A stretch of 64,000 bases of DNA from Heliobacterium chlorum. Its GTDB lineage: Bacteria; Bacillota; Desulfitobacteriia; Heliobacteriales; Heliobacteriaceae. Each line of letters opens with the position of its first letter. Within the stretch, counting starts at the first letter, position 1. Shown piece by piece: positions 45,176 to 54,535 of this stretch. The position numbers and the translations under genes were made by a program. The DNA lies in assembly GCF_014502795.1 (NCBI RefSeq), contig NZ_JACVHF010000006.1, positions 1-64,000 on the forward strand. The letters run 5' to 3'. The notes below the pieces were generated by a model that saw only the letters and a program-made list of their open reading frames with translations, made no database searches and was not told the origin of the DNA.

Positions 45176-45652
45176 TTAACGTCCCCTTCCAGCCTCTGCC
45201 GAGGTCCGAGAGTTCGTCGGGTCGACTTTTTCCCCGTTCAGCCAGTGCCGTGTCGTGTACTGATCGTTTTCCAAGATCACTTGTTTCGCTAGCCGCTTTT
45301 TTACATTGATCACTACAGGAGCTTTTAAATTAATGGTGCTTTCTTGGATTCGTTCGGCCGGCGTCAGGATAAGAAGGATGAAGGCGTCCTCTTCTTTTTC
45401 CAATAAGAGATCTCGTAAATCCTTTTCCGTCAGTTCGACTTCATACTTCGATAATAACCGAAAGGGCTCACAGGCAATAAACCGCAACAGGGGATTGTCC
45501 GCACTTTGTAAAAAATAAAAAGGAGCTTTTCCATCCAATGGAACCAGAAGGAAACTCCTTTCTTCTTCAAACCCCGGAATCCCCCGTTCAAAACGGATGA
45601 CACCATTTCCATTTATCTCTGGCGTATCGATGATATCGTTTTGAACTTGCAA
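45176..45652 (-). CDS. fliW: Flagellar assembly factor FliW
   Basis: 158 aa. RFERGIPGFEEERSFLLVPLDGKAPFYFLQSADNPLLRFIACEP is the FliW signature. FliW binds CsrA when flagellin is exported and so releases flagellin translation. TTG 45652 is seven bases after GGGAGG and gives the family's normal N-terminus; the ATG at 45682 has no site. Confidence 0.95.
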   Translation of the reverse strand: MQVQNDIIDTPEINGNGVIRFERGIPGFEEERSFLLVPLDGKAPFYFLQSADNPLLRFIACEPFRLLSKYEVELTEKDLRDLLLEKEEDAFILLILTPAERIQESTINLKAPVVINVKKRLAKQVILENDQYTTRHWLNGEKVDPTNSRTSAEAGRGR

Positions 45653-45700
45653 AGCAAGTACCTCCCTTTCTCCATTCACCATTTCTCTGATACGCTTTTT

Positions 45701-46273
45701 CTATACTGTCAGCGATATCTTTGGCGGAGGCGGCGTGATTTTAACATAGCCTTGTTGAACGACGGATATGGATACCCGGCTAGGTTGGTACTCTCCTGAT
45801 ACGGATCCCGGCGTAAATTGATAGTTGATGGTGCTCGGCGTAAAGTTAAAGCTTAGCTGGCCGAGAGTGACATCGATTTGGGGTCGTTCCGCCGGCAGGC
45901 TGGCTATATTGATTTCAGGCGTCTCGGGAAAGGCGCTCTCTAAAGCGATGTCCGGGATTGGGTTCTCTTTGTTCTCGATCGCGCCAATCCGATCGCCTTC
46001 CTCCGCTTTTTTTTCGATGTATTCATAACTGTTTTGCATGGCTAGCTGGGCTTGATAGGCTTCTAGATCGACCATCTTCCGGAAGCCTACACTGGCACGG
46101 GCAGCCGTCTGGTCAATCTGGACCTGTGGGGGCGTACGGGTAATTTCCACGTGAGGTTGGGAGCGCTCGAAGGTCAGTTGGGGCAGCTCGTTATGAAGCT
46201 CAAACCGCCGGGGTATGGTCTGTGCTTGAATGCGGGTAAACTGCTGCTCGATTTGTATCCTCGGGAATTCCAT
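45701..46273 (-). CDS. DUF6470 (YviE) family protein
   Basis: 190 aa, found between flgL and fliW in many Bacillota. Begins with PRIQIEQQFTRIQAQTIPRRFEL and ends with a proline-rich beta segment (YQPSRVSISVVQQGYVKITPPPP). No signal peptide. Function unknown. Its presence here strengthens the match to the B. subtilis flgL-yviE-fliW-csrA order. Confidence 0.85.
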   Translation of the reverse strand: MEFPRIQIEQQFTRIQAQTIPRRFELHNELPQLTFERSQPHVEITRTPPQVQIDQTAARASVGFRKMVDLEAYQAQLAMQNSYEYIEKKAEEGDRIGAIENKENPIPDIALESAFPETPEINIASLPAERPQIDVTLGQLSFNFTPSTINYQFTPGSVSGEYQPSRVSISVVQQGYVKITPPPPKISLTV

Positions 46274-46309
46274 AAGTCACTCCCCCTAAGTCTTACCAGT
46301 CCTTACAGT

Positions 46310-47212
46310 CTACTTGAGGAAGTCTGCTAAGCTTGGCTGAATAATGCGGGCTCCTGCCGACAAAGCAGAACGAAAAACGTTCTCCTGGGTTTTTAGGTCG
46401 ATGATCACCTGAGCGATATCGGCGTCAGCGACTTGGGCAAGGTTATCGGTCATCGTCTGCTCAAAGCTTTGCAAGCGGTTATTGGTAAATTCGATACGGT
46501 TTTCTCGAGCCCCGATATTCGCCTGCTCCTCCAGCACCTTATCCGATAACTTATCGAGCCTTCCTAGATAGTTAAACTGGTTCCCAGCCCCGAGGGTAGT
46601 CGCTGCCGATTGCAAGAAGTTGAGCAGGCCTTGCTGGTTCGGATCAGTAGTGCCTGTAACATCGTCGGCAAATATTTTTTTCCCAATACTGTTCATCGGA
46701 ACCGTCGCTTTAGCGTCTATTTCCACTTGAATTTCACAGTCGTTTCCGCTCCAACTGTATGAGGTGCCACTGAATGTCGCCGGTGGATTCGCTGTATTGG
46801 TTCCACCAAAAATATAGCGCCCTCCTACGGTCGTATTGGCGATCTGTTTAAGATGGTCTGCCAATTGAGCAACCTCTTCACTGATAGCTTGACGTCCTTC
46901 CGGCGTCATCGTGTCCGTATTCGCTTCCTCTAACAGTGTACGTACCCGTTGGACGACACTGGTTACTTCGGTGAAGGCGGAATCGGTGTTATCGAGCCAG
47001 ATCCCTGCTTCCCGGGCATTATCGAGGTATTTATTTGTCTCGACTAACGCACTGCGGTAGGTCAAAGTCTGAACAGTTCCGACCGGATTATCTTCAGGCA
47101 GACGGTACTTTTGTCCGGATGACATTTGATACTCCGTCTTATCCATCTGCTTCATGATGTTATTCAGGTTTCGCATAACTGTACCGGTCATCATAGACTG
47201 GGTAATTCGCAC
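46310..47212 (-). CDS. flgL: Flagellar hook-filament junction protein FlgL
   Basis: 300 aa. The flagellin-like N-terminus RITQSMMTGTVMRNLNNIMKQMDKTEYQMSSG and the C-terminal coiled region (ARENRIEFTNNRLQSFEQTMTDNLAQVADADIAQ) are typical. GTG 47212 lies six bases after AGGAGGGG and gives the standard start; the ATG at 47233 is within that site. Downstream of flgK. Confidence 0.96.
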   Translation of the reverse strand: MRITQSMMTGTVMRNLNNIMKQMDKTEYQMSSGQKYRLPEDNPVGTVQTLTYRSALVETNKYLDNAREAGIWLDNTDSAFTEVTSVVQRVRTLLEEANTDTMTPEGRQAISEEVAQLADHLKQIANTTVGGRYIFGGTNTANPPATFSGTSYSWSGNDCEIQVEIDAKATVPMNSIGKKIFADDVTGTTDPNQQGLLNFLQSAATTLGAGNQFNYLGRLDKLSDKVLEEQANIGARENRIEFTNNRLQSFEQTMTDNLAQVADADIAQVIIDLKTQENVFRSALSAGARIIQPSLADFLK

Positions 47213-47265
47213 TGAATGCCCCCTCCTATTCATCCACTAACGTCATATTTCAACAAGCGGTTCTA

Positions 47266-49398
47266 TTATCGACCAACAACGCCCATTCGGCTGATGATCG
47301 TGTCAAGCATTTCGTCCGCCGCCGTGATCATCCGTGCCGCAGAGTTATACGCTTGCTGATAACGGATCATGTTCGTCAATTCCTCATCGAGGGACACACT
47401 GGTGATCGCATCCCGCTGACCTTTGACCGTTTCAGTGAGCGTAGTTTGGTTTTCAGACATACGGGTTGCCTGTTGTCCGTTTACGCCCAAGTCGCCAATG
47501 ATATTACGATAATAGTCATCTAATGTACAAGGCTGCGGGAACGTGTCGACATCGTTGTATTTTAACTGAGAGAGGGCCAAGGCGTTACGCCCATCACCTT
47601 CATAAGTAGTGGTAGGATACGGCGTAATGCTGCTACTCTCGGGCCTGCCGGCAGCCAACTTGGAAGAGTCATCGAGGACTGGATTGATGATCAGATTTTC
47701 TAAATCTGTAGGATCGATGTAAGAACTCGAATTATTATAGGCAACAGAATCCACAAAAAACTTGATCTTACTGGGTATAAGAATACCACCTGAGTTTTTT
47801 TGAATATCTTCCAGGGAAACGCCCTGCTCATGAACCTGGTTGATCTGTGAAGCAAAGGTTAACGCCAGTTTCTGTAGTCTACGCCGCATGTCGGGGACGA
47901 TGCCTTCTCGTTTGGTAATGTCTACATTTACGTTTGTGCCATTAGTGCCGGTTACATCGACGACCAATCCGTTCTTCAGGGTAACCCGAGTACCGTCAAC
48001 TTTGTCAACGCCGACAGTCGTTGTTCCAGAACCGATGTTTACCGTAACGGGGTTGGTTATGACTACATTGGCACCGCCGGTACTATTTTGAAGCTCAAGG
48101 CTAGCAGGCGTAGCGGCATCATTAAACCGTTCAACGGAAAAGTTATATACACCATACTTTGTCGCCGTTAATTGAATCGCACCCCCGGACTTTGTGGCTT
48201 CCACTCCGGTGATCGAGGTTAGTGCATTGAACTTTTTGACCGCATCATCGATGGTTTCGGTCGAGCTTATTTGAAAGCTGCTGGTTTTTCCGTCGAGACC
48301 GGTAATCTTATATGTTTCGCTATGCCCGGCTGCCGGAGCGGCAAAGACAGCCATCGTTGCATTAGACTTCGCGGCTGCAGTATTTATGTGAAATTGATAA
48401 GTCCCGACGATGGTATCGCTCGTTACGTCCACTACAGAAGCACGGCTTGGAACATCGACATTGGCCTGCCAGTCAAAGTTCTGCGTACCGAATACGTTCG
48501 TTTCTCCTTTGGGTACCATCGCCCCCCGGGCTTCCAAACAGCCTTTCAGTTCGCCGCTGTTTGCGACGCAAGCAGTGCCCGTATCCCAAAAGACTTCGTA
48601 CAAGCGTTTTCCGTTCGCATCGGGGATGCTGTTGTCATAGTGGATTTCCCTGCTGCTCACACCTGTGACAAGGCTTCCGTTACCGGCACCGACATTGACC
48701 ATTCCCCGGCTGTCTTCGGACACGGTGATATCGATCAGAGAGGATAGCTTATCTAAGAGCAGGTCTCGTTTATCACGCAGGTCGTTCGCTTTATCGGTAC
48801 CTACTTCAATCGCCAGAATTTGTTTGTTCAAGTCGGCGATCTGTTTTCCATAGGAGTTGATCGTGTCCACCGTTGATTTGACTTTATCGTTATAGTCTGT
48901 TTCTAACTGGCGAAGCTGACGGCTGAGGTAGGAAAAAGTCTCCGCCACGGCCTTACCCCGTTGGATGACGACCCCTCGAGCAGCCGGCTGTTCCGGATGG
49001 GCCGTCAAATCTTCGAGAGACTCCCAAAATTGGTCCATCACCTTCGATAGTCCCGTGTCATTTTGCTCTCCCAAGAGGTTTTGGATTTTTTGCAGGACAT
49101 CCGATTGGATGTTCCAGTATCCCAAAGAACGGCTTTCGTTACGATACTGCATATCGAGAAAAGAGTCTCGGTATCGACGAATCTCGTCTACGTTCACCCC
49201 TGTCCCGATCTGTCCTGCACTGTTAGAACGGTGCAGGGAGGGCTGAAATAAGGACGGCGTGGTCCCGAGGACGACCGTTTGCCGTGAATAGCCTTCGGTA
49301 TTCGCATTGGCGATGTTATGGCCTGTCACATCGAGACCCATCTTATTTGACATCAACCCTCGCCGGGCGATCTCCAAGCCAAAAAAGCTGGATAGCAT
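47266..49398 (-). CDS. flgK: Flagellar hook-associated protein FlgK
   Basis: 710 aa, longer than B. subtilis FlgK (about 500 aa) because of an enlarged middle. N-terminal FLGLEIARRGLMSNKMGLDVTGHNIANANTEGYSRQ and C-terminal SLDEELTNMIRYQQAYNSAARMITAADEMLDTII are conserved. First junction protein after the hook. GGGAGGAT precedes ATG 49398. Confidence 0.96.
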   Translation of the reverse strand: MLSSFFGLEIARRGLMSNKMGLDVTGHNIANANTEGYSRQTVVLGTTPSLFQPSLHRSNSAGQIGTGVNVDEIRRYRDSFLDMQYRNESRSLGYWNIQSDVLQKIQNLLGEQNDTGLSKVMDQFWESLEDLTAHPEQPAARGVVIQRGKAVAETFSYLSRQLRQLETDYNDKVKSTVDTINSYGKQIADLNKQILAIEVGTDKANDLRDKRDLLLDKLSSLIDITVSEDSRGMVNVGAGNGSLVTGVSSREIHYDNSIPDANGKRLYEVFWDTGTACVANSGELKGCLEARGAMVPKGETNVFGTQNFDWQANVDVPSRASVVDVTSDTIVGTYQFHINTAAAKSNATMAVFAAPAAGHSETYKITGLDGKTSSFQISSTETIDDAVKKFNALTSITGVEATKSGGAIQLTATKYGVYNFSVERFNDAATPASLELQNSTGGANVVITNPVTVNIGSGTTTVGVDKVDGTRVTLKNGLVVDVTGTNGTNVNVDITKREGIVPDMRRRLQKLALTFASQINQVHEQGVSLEDIQKNSGGILIPSKIKFFVDSVAYNNSSSYIDPTDLENLIINPVLDDSSKLAAGRPESSSITPYPTTTYEGDGRNALALSQLKYNDVDTFPQPCTLDDYYRNIIGDLGVNGQQATRMSENQTTLTETVKGQRDAITSVSLDEELTNMIRYQQAYNSAARMITAADEMLDTIISRMGVVGR

Positions 49399-49441
49399 AT
49401 ATATCCTCCCATCATCGCTCTCTTCGTTTTCTATATCCTAT

Positions 49442-49990
49442 CTATATCTTTTTATTGAGAAAAGACGCCCTCATCGAGGTAGAATCGCCCTGTGGTCCGT
49501 AGGAAGGAATCGTCGATTCGGAAGCGCGGGACAAGATGTCGTAGTACCACTGGTAATATTCAAGGGACTTTTCGATCAACTCTTTGTTCCGGCTGTTTTG
49601 GTTATCGATCGCTTGGATGACTTCTGTTAGTTTTTCTTGCTGGGCAGTGTATTCTGCCTGCCAAAACACCGGTATCACTAAAAGCAGTTCAGACAATGGG
49701 GCACTTGGATGCAGACCCACTAGAGGAAGCAGATCATCCATGCCCTTTTGGCGCTGTCGTTCCACATGCCCTAATTGCAGGATGAGCGTGTTTTCTGCTT
49801 CCGTGATTTTCTGAATCTCTGGCAATTCTGCCTTTACTAAAAAGGTTTCTTTTTTCTTCGCTAGGATCAGCAAGGCATTTAGTAAGCGATACTGCATGGC
49901 TAAGATATTTTTTAACTGCTCAAAAAGGCCCTCCCGAGTGTCGTTCCCCGTTCCTACCGCACCCGAGGGGGCCTCATGTTTTAATGTCAT
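49442..49990 (-). CDS. flgN: Flagellar export chaperone FlgN
   Basis: 182 aa, helical; FlgN chaperones FlgK and FlgL. Conserved pieces include LFEQLKNILAMQYRLLNALLILAKKKETFLVKAELPEIQKITEAENTLI, the family's N-terminal helices. AAAGGTGA precedes ATG 49990. Between flgM and flgK as usual. Confidence 0.88.
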   Translation of the reverse strand: MTLKHEAPSGAVGTGNDTREGLFEQLKNILAMQYRLLNALLILAKKKETFLVKAELPEIQKITEAENTLILQLGHVERQRQKGMDDLLPLVGLHPSAPLSELLLVIPVFWQAEYTAQQEKLTEVIQAIDNQNSRNKELIEKSLEYYQWYYDILSRASESTIPSYGPQGDSTSMRASFLNKKI

Positions 49991-50009
49991 GGCTGTTCAC
50001 CTTTTTCCC

Positions 50010-50318
50010 TTATTCAGAGCCTAGCCGATCCACCAAATCGCGGCCGAGCAACTTCTCGGCAATCTGGTCTCCCGTGACCGAGTACGTGCCGGAACGTACA
50101 GCCTGACCTAAAGTGTTTACGATTTGCTCCCGCTCTTCTGGAGCTTCTCGAACGGCCTTCATCGCCGCTTGCAAGAGACGGGCCTCTTCCGAAACGTTGA
50201 CCGTGTCCTGACCGGAGCCTTTGACTCTGGAAGTTTCCGCCATTCCGCTTCCTTTTTCCAGTCGTTTGGCCCCGTATACCTGGAGCACGTGTTGAATTTG
50301 ATTGGATGATATGATCAT
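50010..50318 (-). CDS. flgM: Anti-sigma factor FlgM
   Basis: 102 aa. The SigD-binding C-terminal half reads VNVSEEARLLQAAMKAVREAPEEREQIVNTLGQAVRSGTYSVTGDQIAEKLL, the FlgM signature. It holds SigD inactive until the hook is complete. ATG 50318 follows GGGGTGGGG; the frame is open to 50345. Upstream are two SigD-like promoters, which would give the known feedback. Confidence 0.93.
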   Translation of the reverse strand: MIISSNQIQHVLQVYGAKRLEKGSGMAETSRVKGSGQDTVNVSEEARLLQAAMKAVREAPEEREQIVNTLGQAVRSGTYSVTGDQIAEKLLGRDLVDRLGSE

Positions 50319-50356
50319 CGTTCCCCACCCCCGCTGTCTATCCATGAAAGCAAATC

Positions 50357-50416
50357 ATATCGAATATGCAGGTCTTTCTTTACTGCTTATATCGTTTCCC
50401 GGAACAAAAAACTTTA
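50357..50416 (-). promoter_or_regulatory. Tandem SigD-like promoters of flgM
   Basis: Upstream copy: TAAA (50413-50416), 16 bp, AACGATAT (50389-50396). Downstream copy: TAAA (50379-50382), 14 bp, TTCGATAT (50357-50364). Each -10 shares CGATAT with the consensus GCCGATAT. Confidence 0.6.
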
Positions 50417-50427
50417 GCATCGGCATA

Positions 50428-50452
50428 AAAAAAGCTGGTTCGCACCAGCTTA
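50428..50452 (-). terminator. Terminator after yvyF
   Basis: AAGCTGGT, loop GCGA, ACCAGCTT followed by TTTTT on the minus strand; the stem begins at the yvyF stop codon. It separates yvyF from flgM. Confidence 0.85.
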
Positions 50453-50878
50453 TTTGTCAAATTTATCGGTAATGTCCGCAGTAAACATTTTATCTCTCGG
50501 GCGGCTTTTGGTATCCCGTTCCGGCGTTTGCGACCGAAAAGAGCCGGCAGCCTGCTGCAATTCCCGGGCCAAGTCGCCTTGACACTTTGCGCAAAGTCTG
50601 CCGCTGGAGATGGGCGTTCGACAGCGTTCACATTCGATAGCGGCATCTTGAAAATCAGACGCCTCAATCCGTCCCTCTTTGATATACTGCAAAATCGTAT
50701 CCTCGTCTACACCAGTCGCATTGACGACCTCAAGCAAGGTGGCTCCGGGGTACTCCCGAAGGTATTCCCGTACCTTTTCATATTTTTCTTCTTCTTCTCG
50801 TACACAAACCGGACAAATTCTTCGACCGCCTTGAGGGATAAAAATCCGGTTACATCGCGGACAATTTTTTACATTCAT
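50450..50878 (-). CDS. yvyF: Flagellar operon protein YvyF (TIGR03826-like)
   Basis: 142 aa. Two zinc-finger-like cysteine pairs: CPRCNRIF...CPVC at the N-terminus and CERCRTPI...CAKC near residue 85-100, with a helix-turn-helix-like stretch between (GATLLEVVNATGVDEDTILQYIKEGRI). This is the YvyF family found beside flgM and comF in Bacillota; its role in motility is unclear. Preceded by its own SigA-like promoter. Confidence 0.88.
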   Translation of the reverse strand: MNVKNCPRCNRIFIPQGGRRICPVCVREEEEKYEKVREYLREYPGATLLEVVNATGVDEDTILQYIKEGRIEASDFQDAAIECERCRTPISSGRLCAKCQGDLARELQQAAGSFRSQTPERDTKSRPRDKMFTADITDKFDK

Positions 50879-50911
50879 CTTTCAATATCCCTCTTCTCCA
50901 CACTTTTTTTT

Positions 50912-50941
50912 ATTATATCCGAGAGAGGGTAGTCGGTACAA
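50912..50941 (-). promoter_or_regulatory. SigA-like promoter of yvyF
   Basis: Minus strand TTGTAC (50936-50941), 18 bp, TATAAT (50912-50917), about 33 nt before the yvyF start. Confidence 0.55.
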
Positions 50942-50966
50942 TAGCAATCACACCTTGAAGACCCCC

Positions 50967-51896
50967 TTAAATACCAATCCCAGCGGCTACTGTCAATACG
51001 AATATCTTTTCAACACCCCATTCCATCAATGGGCGGGATGCCTCAGCCACCGTTGCACCGGTGGTATATACATCATCGACGATGACCGCTGTCGATGGTT
51101 TCTTGGCCGTGGTGGTCAATAGATTCTTTTCATCCTCTTGGATAAAAAACTGACCTTCTAAATTGCGAAAGCGTTCGTTGCGGCCTAGTTTGGCCTGAGC
51201 CGTCCGGTCGGCGCGCCGTCCCAGGAGATCGGCGAGGGGAAGGCCAGTCTCATCACAAACGGTTTCGGCGATGAGACTGGCCTGATTAAAGTTCCGGCGG
51301 TAACATTTTTCTGGATGCAAGGGGATCGGTACGATCACCGCACCGCGCAATTCTCCCCAGGGGTTCAGCCAACTGCTTCGAGGAACGCCTTCCCAGAGTC
51401 TTTGAGCCAGCATCTGGCCTAAGGGGCGGGCCATCTTTTGATATCCTCGATATTTTAGATCATGAATCCACTGGCGGAGCATCCCCTCATAGGGACCGAT
51501 GTTCCAGGCCTGTAGGAAGGGCGGTTCCCGCCGAGTACAGTCTGAGCACTTGGATGCCGATAAACTCAGTTCTGTCTGTCCCCCCGCCGTCTCCATATAC
51601 TTCCCACATCGGCTGCATTGGACTTTACCGAGACGAATTTGCTCCAGTTCCCCGGCACAGCGGCGGCAGATCCCAGTCCGTCCCGGGGCTTGCCCGTAGA
51701 TAGACAGGGCTTGCTGGCAAAGTGGACAATCTGGAAGGGCCGGAAACAGTGTCTCTTTGATCGCTGCGAACCAATCTAAGTATCTATCCAGTTCTTTTGG
51801 TTTTATTTGATCTCCATGTCCGTCATTTCGTTCACCTGTCTCTTCCGTCCTCCAACGCAGTCGAAATCCAGTCTCTTCATTGCTCCTTTCCTGCAC
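50967..51896 (-). CDS. comFC: ComF family protein (ComFC)
   Basis: Phosphoribosyltransferase-fold protein with an N-terminal zinc finger (CPLCQQ...CRRCAG, plus CSRCG and CSDC pairs) and the PRPP loop VIVDDVYTTGATV near residue 268. ComFC is needed for DNA uptake in competent Gram-positives. The start is uncertain: the frame is open to GTG 51896, while the best ribosome site in the region, AAAGGAG, serves an out-of-frame ATG at 51880 (25-codon micro-ORF ending 51803). Translation of comFC may therefore begin inside and be coupled. Confidence 0.88.
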   Translation of the reverse strand: MQERSNEETGFRLRWRTEETGERNDGHGDQIKPKELDRYLDWFAAIKETLFPALPDCPLCQQALSIYGQAPGRTGICRRCAGELEQIRLGKVQCSRCGKYMETAGGQTELSLSASKCSDCTRREPPFLQAWNIGPYEGMLRQWIHDLKYRGYQKMARPLGQMLAQRLWEGVPRSSWLNPWGELRGAVIVPIPLHPEKCYRRNFNQASLIAETVCDETGLPLADLLGRRADRTAQAKLGRNERFRNLEGQFFIQEDEKNLLTTTAKKPSTAVIVDDVYTTGATVAEASRPLMEWGVEKIFVLTVAAGIGI

Positions 51897-52074
51897 TGCT
51901 CATCAACCTCATCTCCTCTTACCTCTCAAAACTCATAACGCTATAACTCCATAACTCTTTTTGCTCTTATTTTTTCCTTTAACTTCACAAGCTCCATAAA
52001 CTCCATAGTTCGACAAACTCTAAGCTCTGGCACATTCTATAAGCCCGATTATTTTGTTAAGCACTCATCTATTC

Positions 52075-54192
52075 TCACTGAGCCGCTTTCTCATCCGAAA
52101 GTAAAAAGCCTTGCTTTTGCGCCTGCCCGTTTAGCCAGTGAATCGCATCGACAGCCTCTTGCATGGCTGCCGTTATTTTTGTCGCCACAAACCATACATC
52201 TCCATAGGGGCGTTCTGTGGAACGACCAGCGCGGCCGGCCATTTGGATCAAGGTACGCTCGTCATAGATCCGCTCATTTTCGGCAAACAAGACGACCACG
52301 TTTGCTCGGGGTACCGTGATGCCTCGTTCCATGATGGAGGTAGTGACAAAAATGGGAAAGAGTTGCCGGCTGAAGCGCTGCCGTTTTGCTTCCCGATCAG
52401 GGTCGCGGGAATGGCTATATTCGACCCAGGTGCCTTTAAAATCGTTGAAAGGCGGAAGACGGGTCGCCGCTTTCAGAGATTCACCGACACGGTGAGCTAA
52501 AAAAACAGAGGGAACGAAGAGGAAGACCTGGGACAGGTCTCCTTCCACACTGCGGTGTAAGAATGTAAGCAGTTTCTCGGGAAAGATCAGCTGTTCCCGG
52601 TCCCAGCGCCACTCCTTTTCCAAAAGGATCTGCGGAACGGGAAGCGGGTGTCCGTGATGACGAGCCGGGATGCTGACCAGTTGCATCCGCTTGGCCCGGA
52701 CTTCCCCTTTCATCTGACCATCAGGAGTGGCCGTCATGAGAATCACTGGACCATGCCGTTTGCGGGAACGGGCAACGGCATGATAGAGCATGGCGCTGCC
52801 CTGGTAGGGAAAAGCGTCGACTTCATCGAGGACAACGAGGTCGAAAGCCCGGTAAAAGCGGATCGCTTGATGCGTTGTTGCCACGACCAATGGACTCGTG
52901 CCGAACCGCTCCCGGCTCCCTCCGTAAAGGGTCGTCACGGGAATACCCGGAAAAGCGGATTGCAGTCGGGGAGTCAGTTCCAGCACCACGTCCCGACGGG
53001 GAACGGCAAAAAGAACCCGCCCGCCTCGTCGCAAGACTTGGGCGATGGCGGCAAAGGCAACCTCGGTCTTGCCGGCACCGCAAGCCGCCCATACGAGAGC
53101 CTCCCGCCGTTCCTTAGAATTGTCGGCTAGCCAATGCAGCAGTTGTTCGCTGGCCGCCTCCTGGGCCGGGGTAAGGGGAAAGGTCAGCACGGGCCAGAGC
53201 GGACTGTATCCTTCCTTGGAAGCGGAAGCCGTCGTTGTGTCCTGGGCTGAAGGTGAGTCGAACTCTTCTCTGTCCCATGTCTCCGGAACAGAGTCGGGAA
53301 GCCTTTCCATGAACCAGGGGAGCACGTGCCGATTCCACCGGGCAACCCAGTTTTCATCGCCAGCCAATCCGTAGAGGGGCCGGCAAAGGCGCGCTTCCCC
53401 CATGGTCAGGCATTCTTCACAGTAGTAACACTTCTCCCTGCCACAGCGAACACAGGGACTGACGGAAATCCGGCTGTTCTGGCCGCAGCGGACACAGCGA
53501 ACTTGTTCCGGGCCGGTCATCATGACAGAGGGGTAGATCTCCACGATTCCCGCTAAGGCCAGGACTTGCAAGATATCCTCCAATTGGCCGACGGGAAAGG
53601 GGATACCGTCCTGTTGACTCTTTTCTACCAAAGCCATTTCCAGCTCCGATGTAAACAAAAGCCGGCCTTCGAGCACTTGCGCTACTCGTCTCAAGTCAGC
53701 CAACTGGCAAAGAGACTCCTCTCCCCCGGAGGGCCGGTAGACGTGGAGGGGAAAACCGGTGGCAGCCTCTGGCAGTTCATGAAGACCCCGAAGTAGTGTA
53801 ATCGTCCGGCGGGACCAGAAGCTTAACTCAGGATCACTTTTTTCAATCACTGGTCGACCGTAGATGTACTCATGGCTTTCCTTTTCAGCGACCCCATGAT
53901 CGGCCGGCTCCAACAATCCCCAACCGAGGGTATGAGCCAATTTGCGCCAGAATCGACCCGTCTGAGACGGCCGGGGTTGAAATTCAGCAGGATTCTTTTT
54001 CTCCGCTTCAGCTCGAAGCCGCTGCAAAATGTACAAGGCGATGCCTATGGGCATGTTCGGCGTTAGTGACACAAGGCTGTCTACTCCTTCGGGATGGAGA
54101 ATCGTCAAGTCGAGAGCCGGATCATGGGTAAAGCCAAACCAGGATTTCCCCTTGCCCCGGGCTAGATAGACAGACCCCTTGAGGCAAACCAC
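52075..54192 (-). CDS. comFA: ComFA-like competence helicase
   Basis: 705 aa superfamily 2 helicase. Zinc-binding cysteines (CVRCGQ...CVRCGREKCYYCEEC, about 231-265) precede the helicase core: Walker A CGAGKT near 369, DEVD near 456, TATPDG, and motif VI QMAGRAGRS. ComFA powers single-strand DNA import during transformation. It is longer than B. subtilis ComFA (about 460 aa): about 230 extra residues precede the zinc finger and I do not recognise them. GTG start after AGAGGGGTGAT. comFB is not visible between comFA and comFC. Confidence 0.92.
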   Translation of the reverse strand: MVCLKGSVYLARGKGKSWFGFTHDPALDLTILHPEGVDSLVSLTPNMPIGIALYILQRLRAEAEKKNPAEFQPRPSQTGRFWRKLAHTLGWGLLEPADHGVAEKESHEYIYGRPVIEKSDPELSFWSRRTITLLRGLHELPEAATGFPLHVYRPSGGEESLCQLADLRRVAQVLEGRLLFTSELEMALVEKSQQDGIPFPVGQLEDILQVLALAGIVEIYPSVMMTGPEQVRCVRCGQNSRISVSPCVRCGREKCYYCEECLTMGEARLCRPLYGLAGDENWVARWNRHVLPWFMERLPDSVPETWDREEFDSPSAQDTTTASASKEGYSPLWPVLTFPLTPAQEAASEQLLHWLADNSKERREALVWAACGAGKTEVAFAAIAQVLRRGGRVLFAVPRRDVVLELTPRLQSAFPGIPVTTLYGGSRERFGTSPLVVATTHQAIRFYRAFDLVVLDEVDAFPYQGSAMLYHAVARSRKRHGPVILMTATPDGQMKGEVRAKRMQLVSIPARHHGHPLPVPQILLEKEWRWDREQLIFPEKLLTFLHRSVEGDLSQVFLFVPSVFLAHRVGESLKAATRLPPFNDFKGTWVEYSHSRDPDREAKRQRFSRQLFPIFVTTSIMERGITVPRANVVVLFAENERIYDERTLIQMAGRAGRSTERPYGDVWFVATKITAAMQEAVDAIHWLNGQAQKQGFLLSDEKAAQ

Positions 54193-54398
54193 CGAGCATC
54201 ACCCCTCTTACATATTTTTCCTATAATTCATTCTCCCTCGACCGACCTTTTCCTTCTTCGTTCTGCAATATTTTGGAACAGTCCACTTTTTGCTCACAAC
54301 TACAGAAGACAATTCTTAGGTAAAATGGTAATTTTTTAATTAAAATGTTTTCTTTTAAAACTCTTAATGTTCACTTCGAAAACATCTCTTGGAAATGA

Positions 54399-54434
54399 AA
54401 AACCAGTTATTCTCCAACGAAAATAACTGGTTTC
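54399..54434 (-). terminator. Terminator after degU
   Basis: AAACCAGTTAT and ATAACTGGTTT arms around a 12-base loop, followed on the minus strand by TTTTC. It ends the degSU transcript. Confidence 0.85.
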
Positions 54435-54535
54435 TGAATCACTATCAAATTGTCGCCCAGGTTTTCTTACTGGCACAAAAAATAGCATCTTGGAACAGAG
54501 TCTTTTACATACACCTGCGGTGGTGCTAGAAATCC

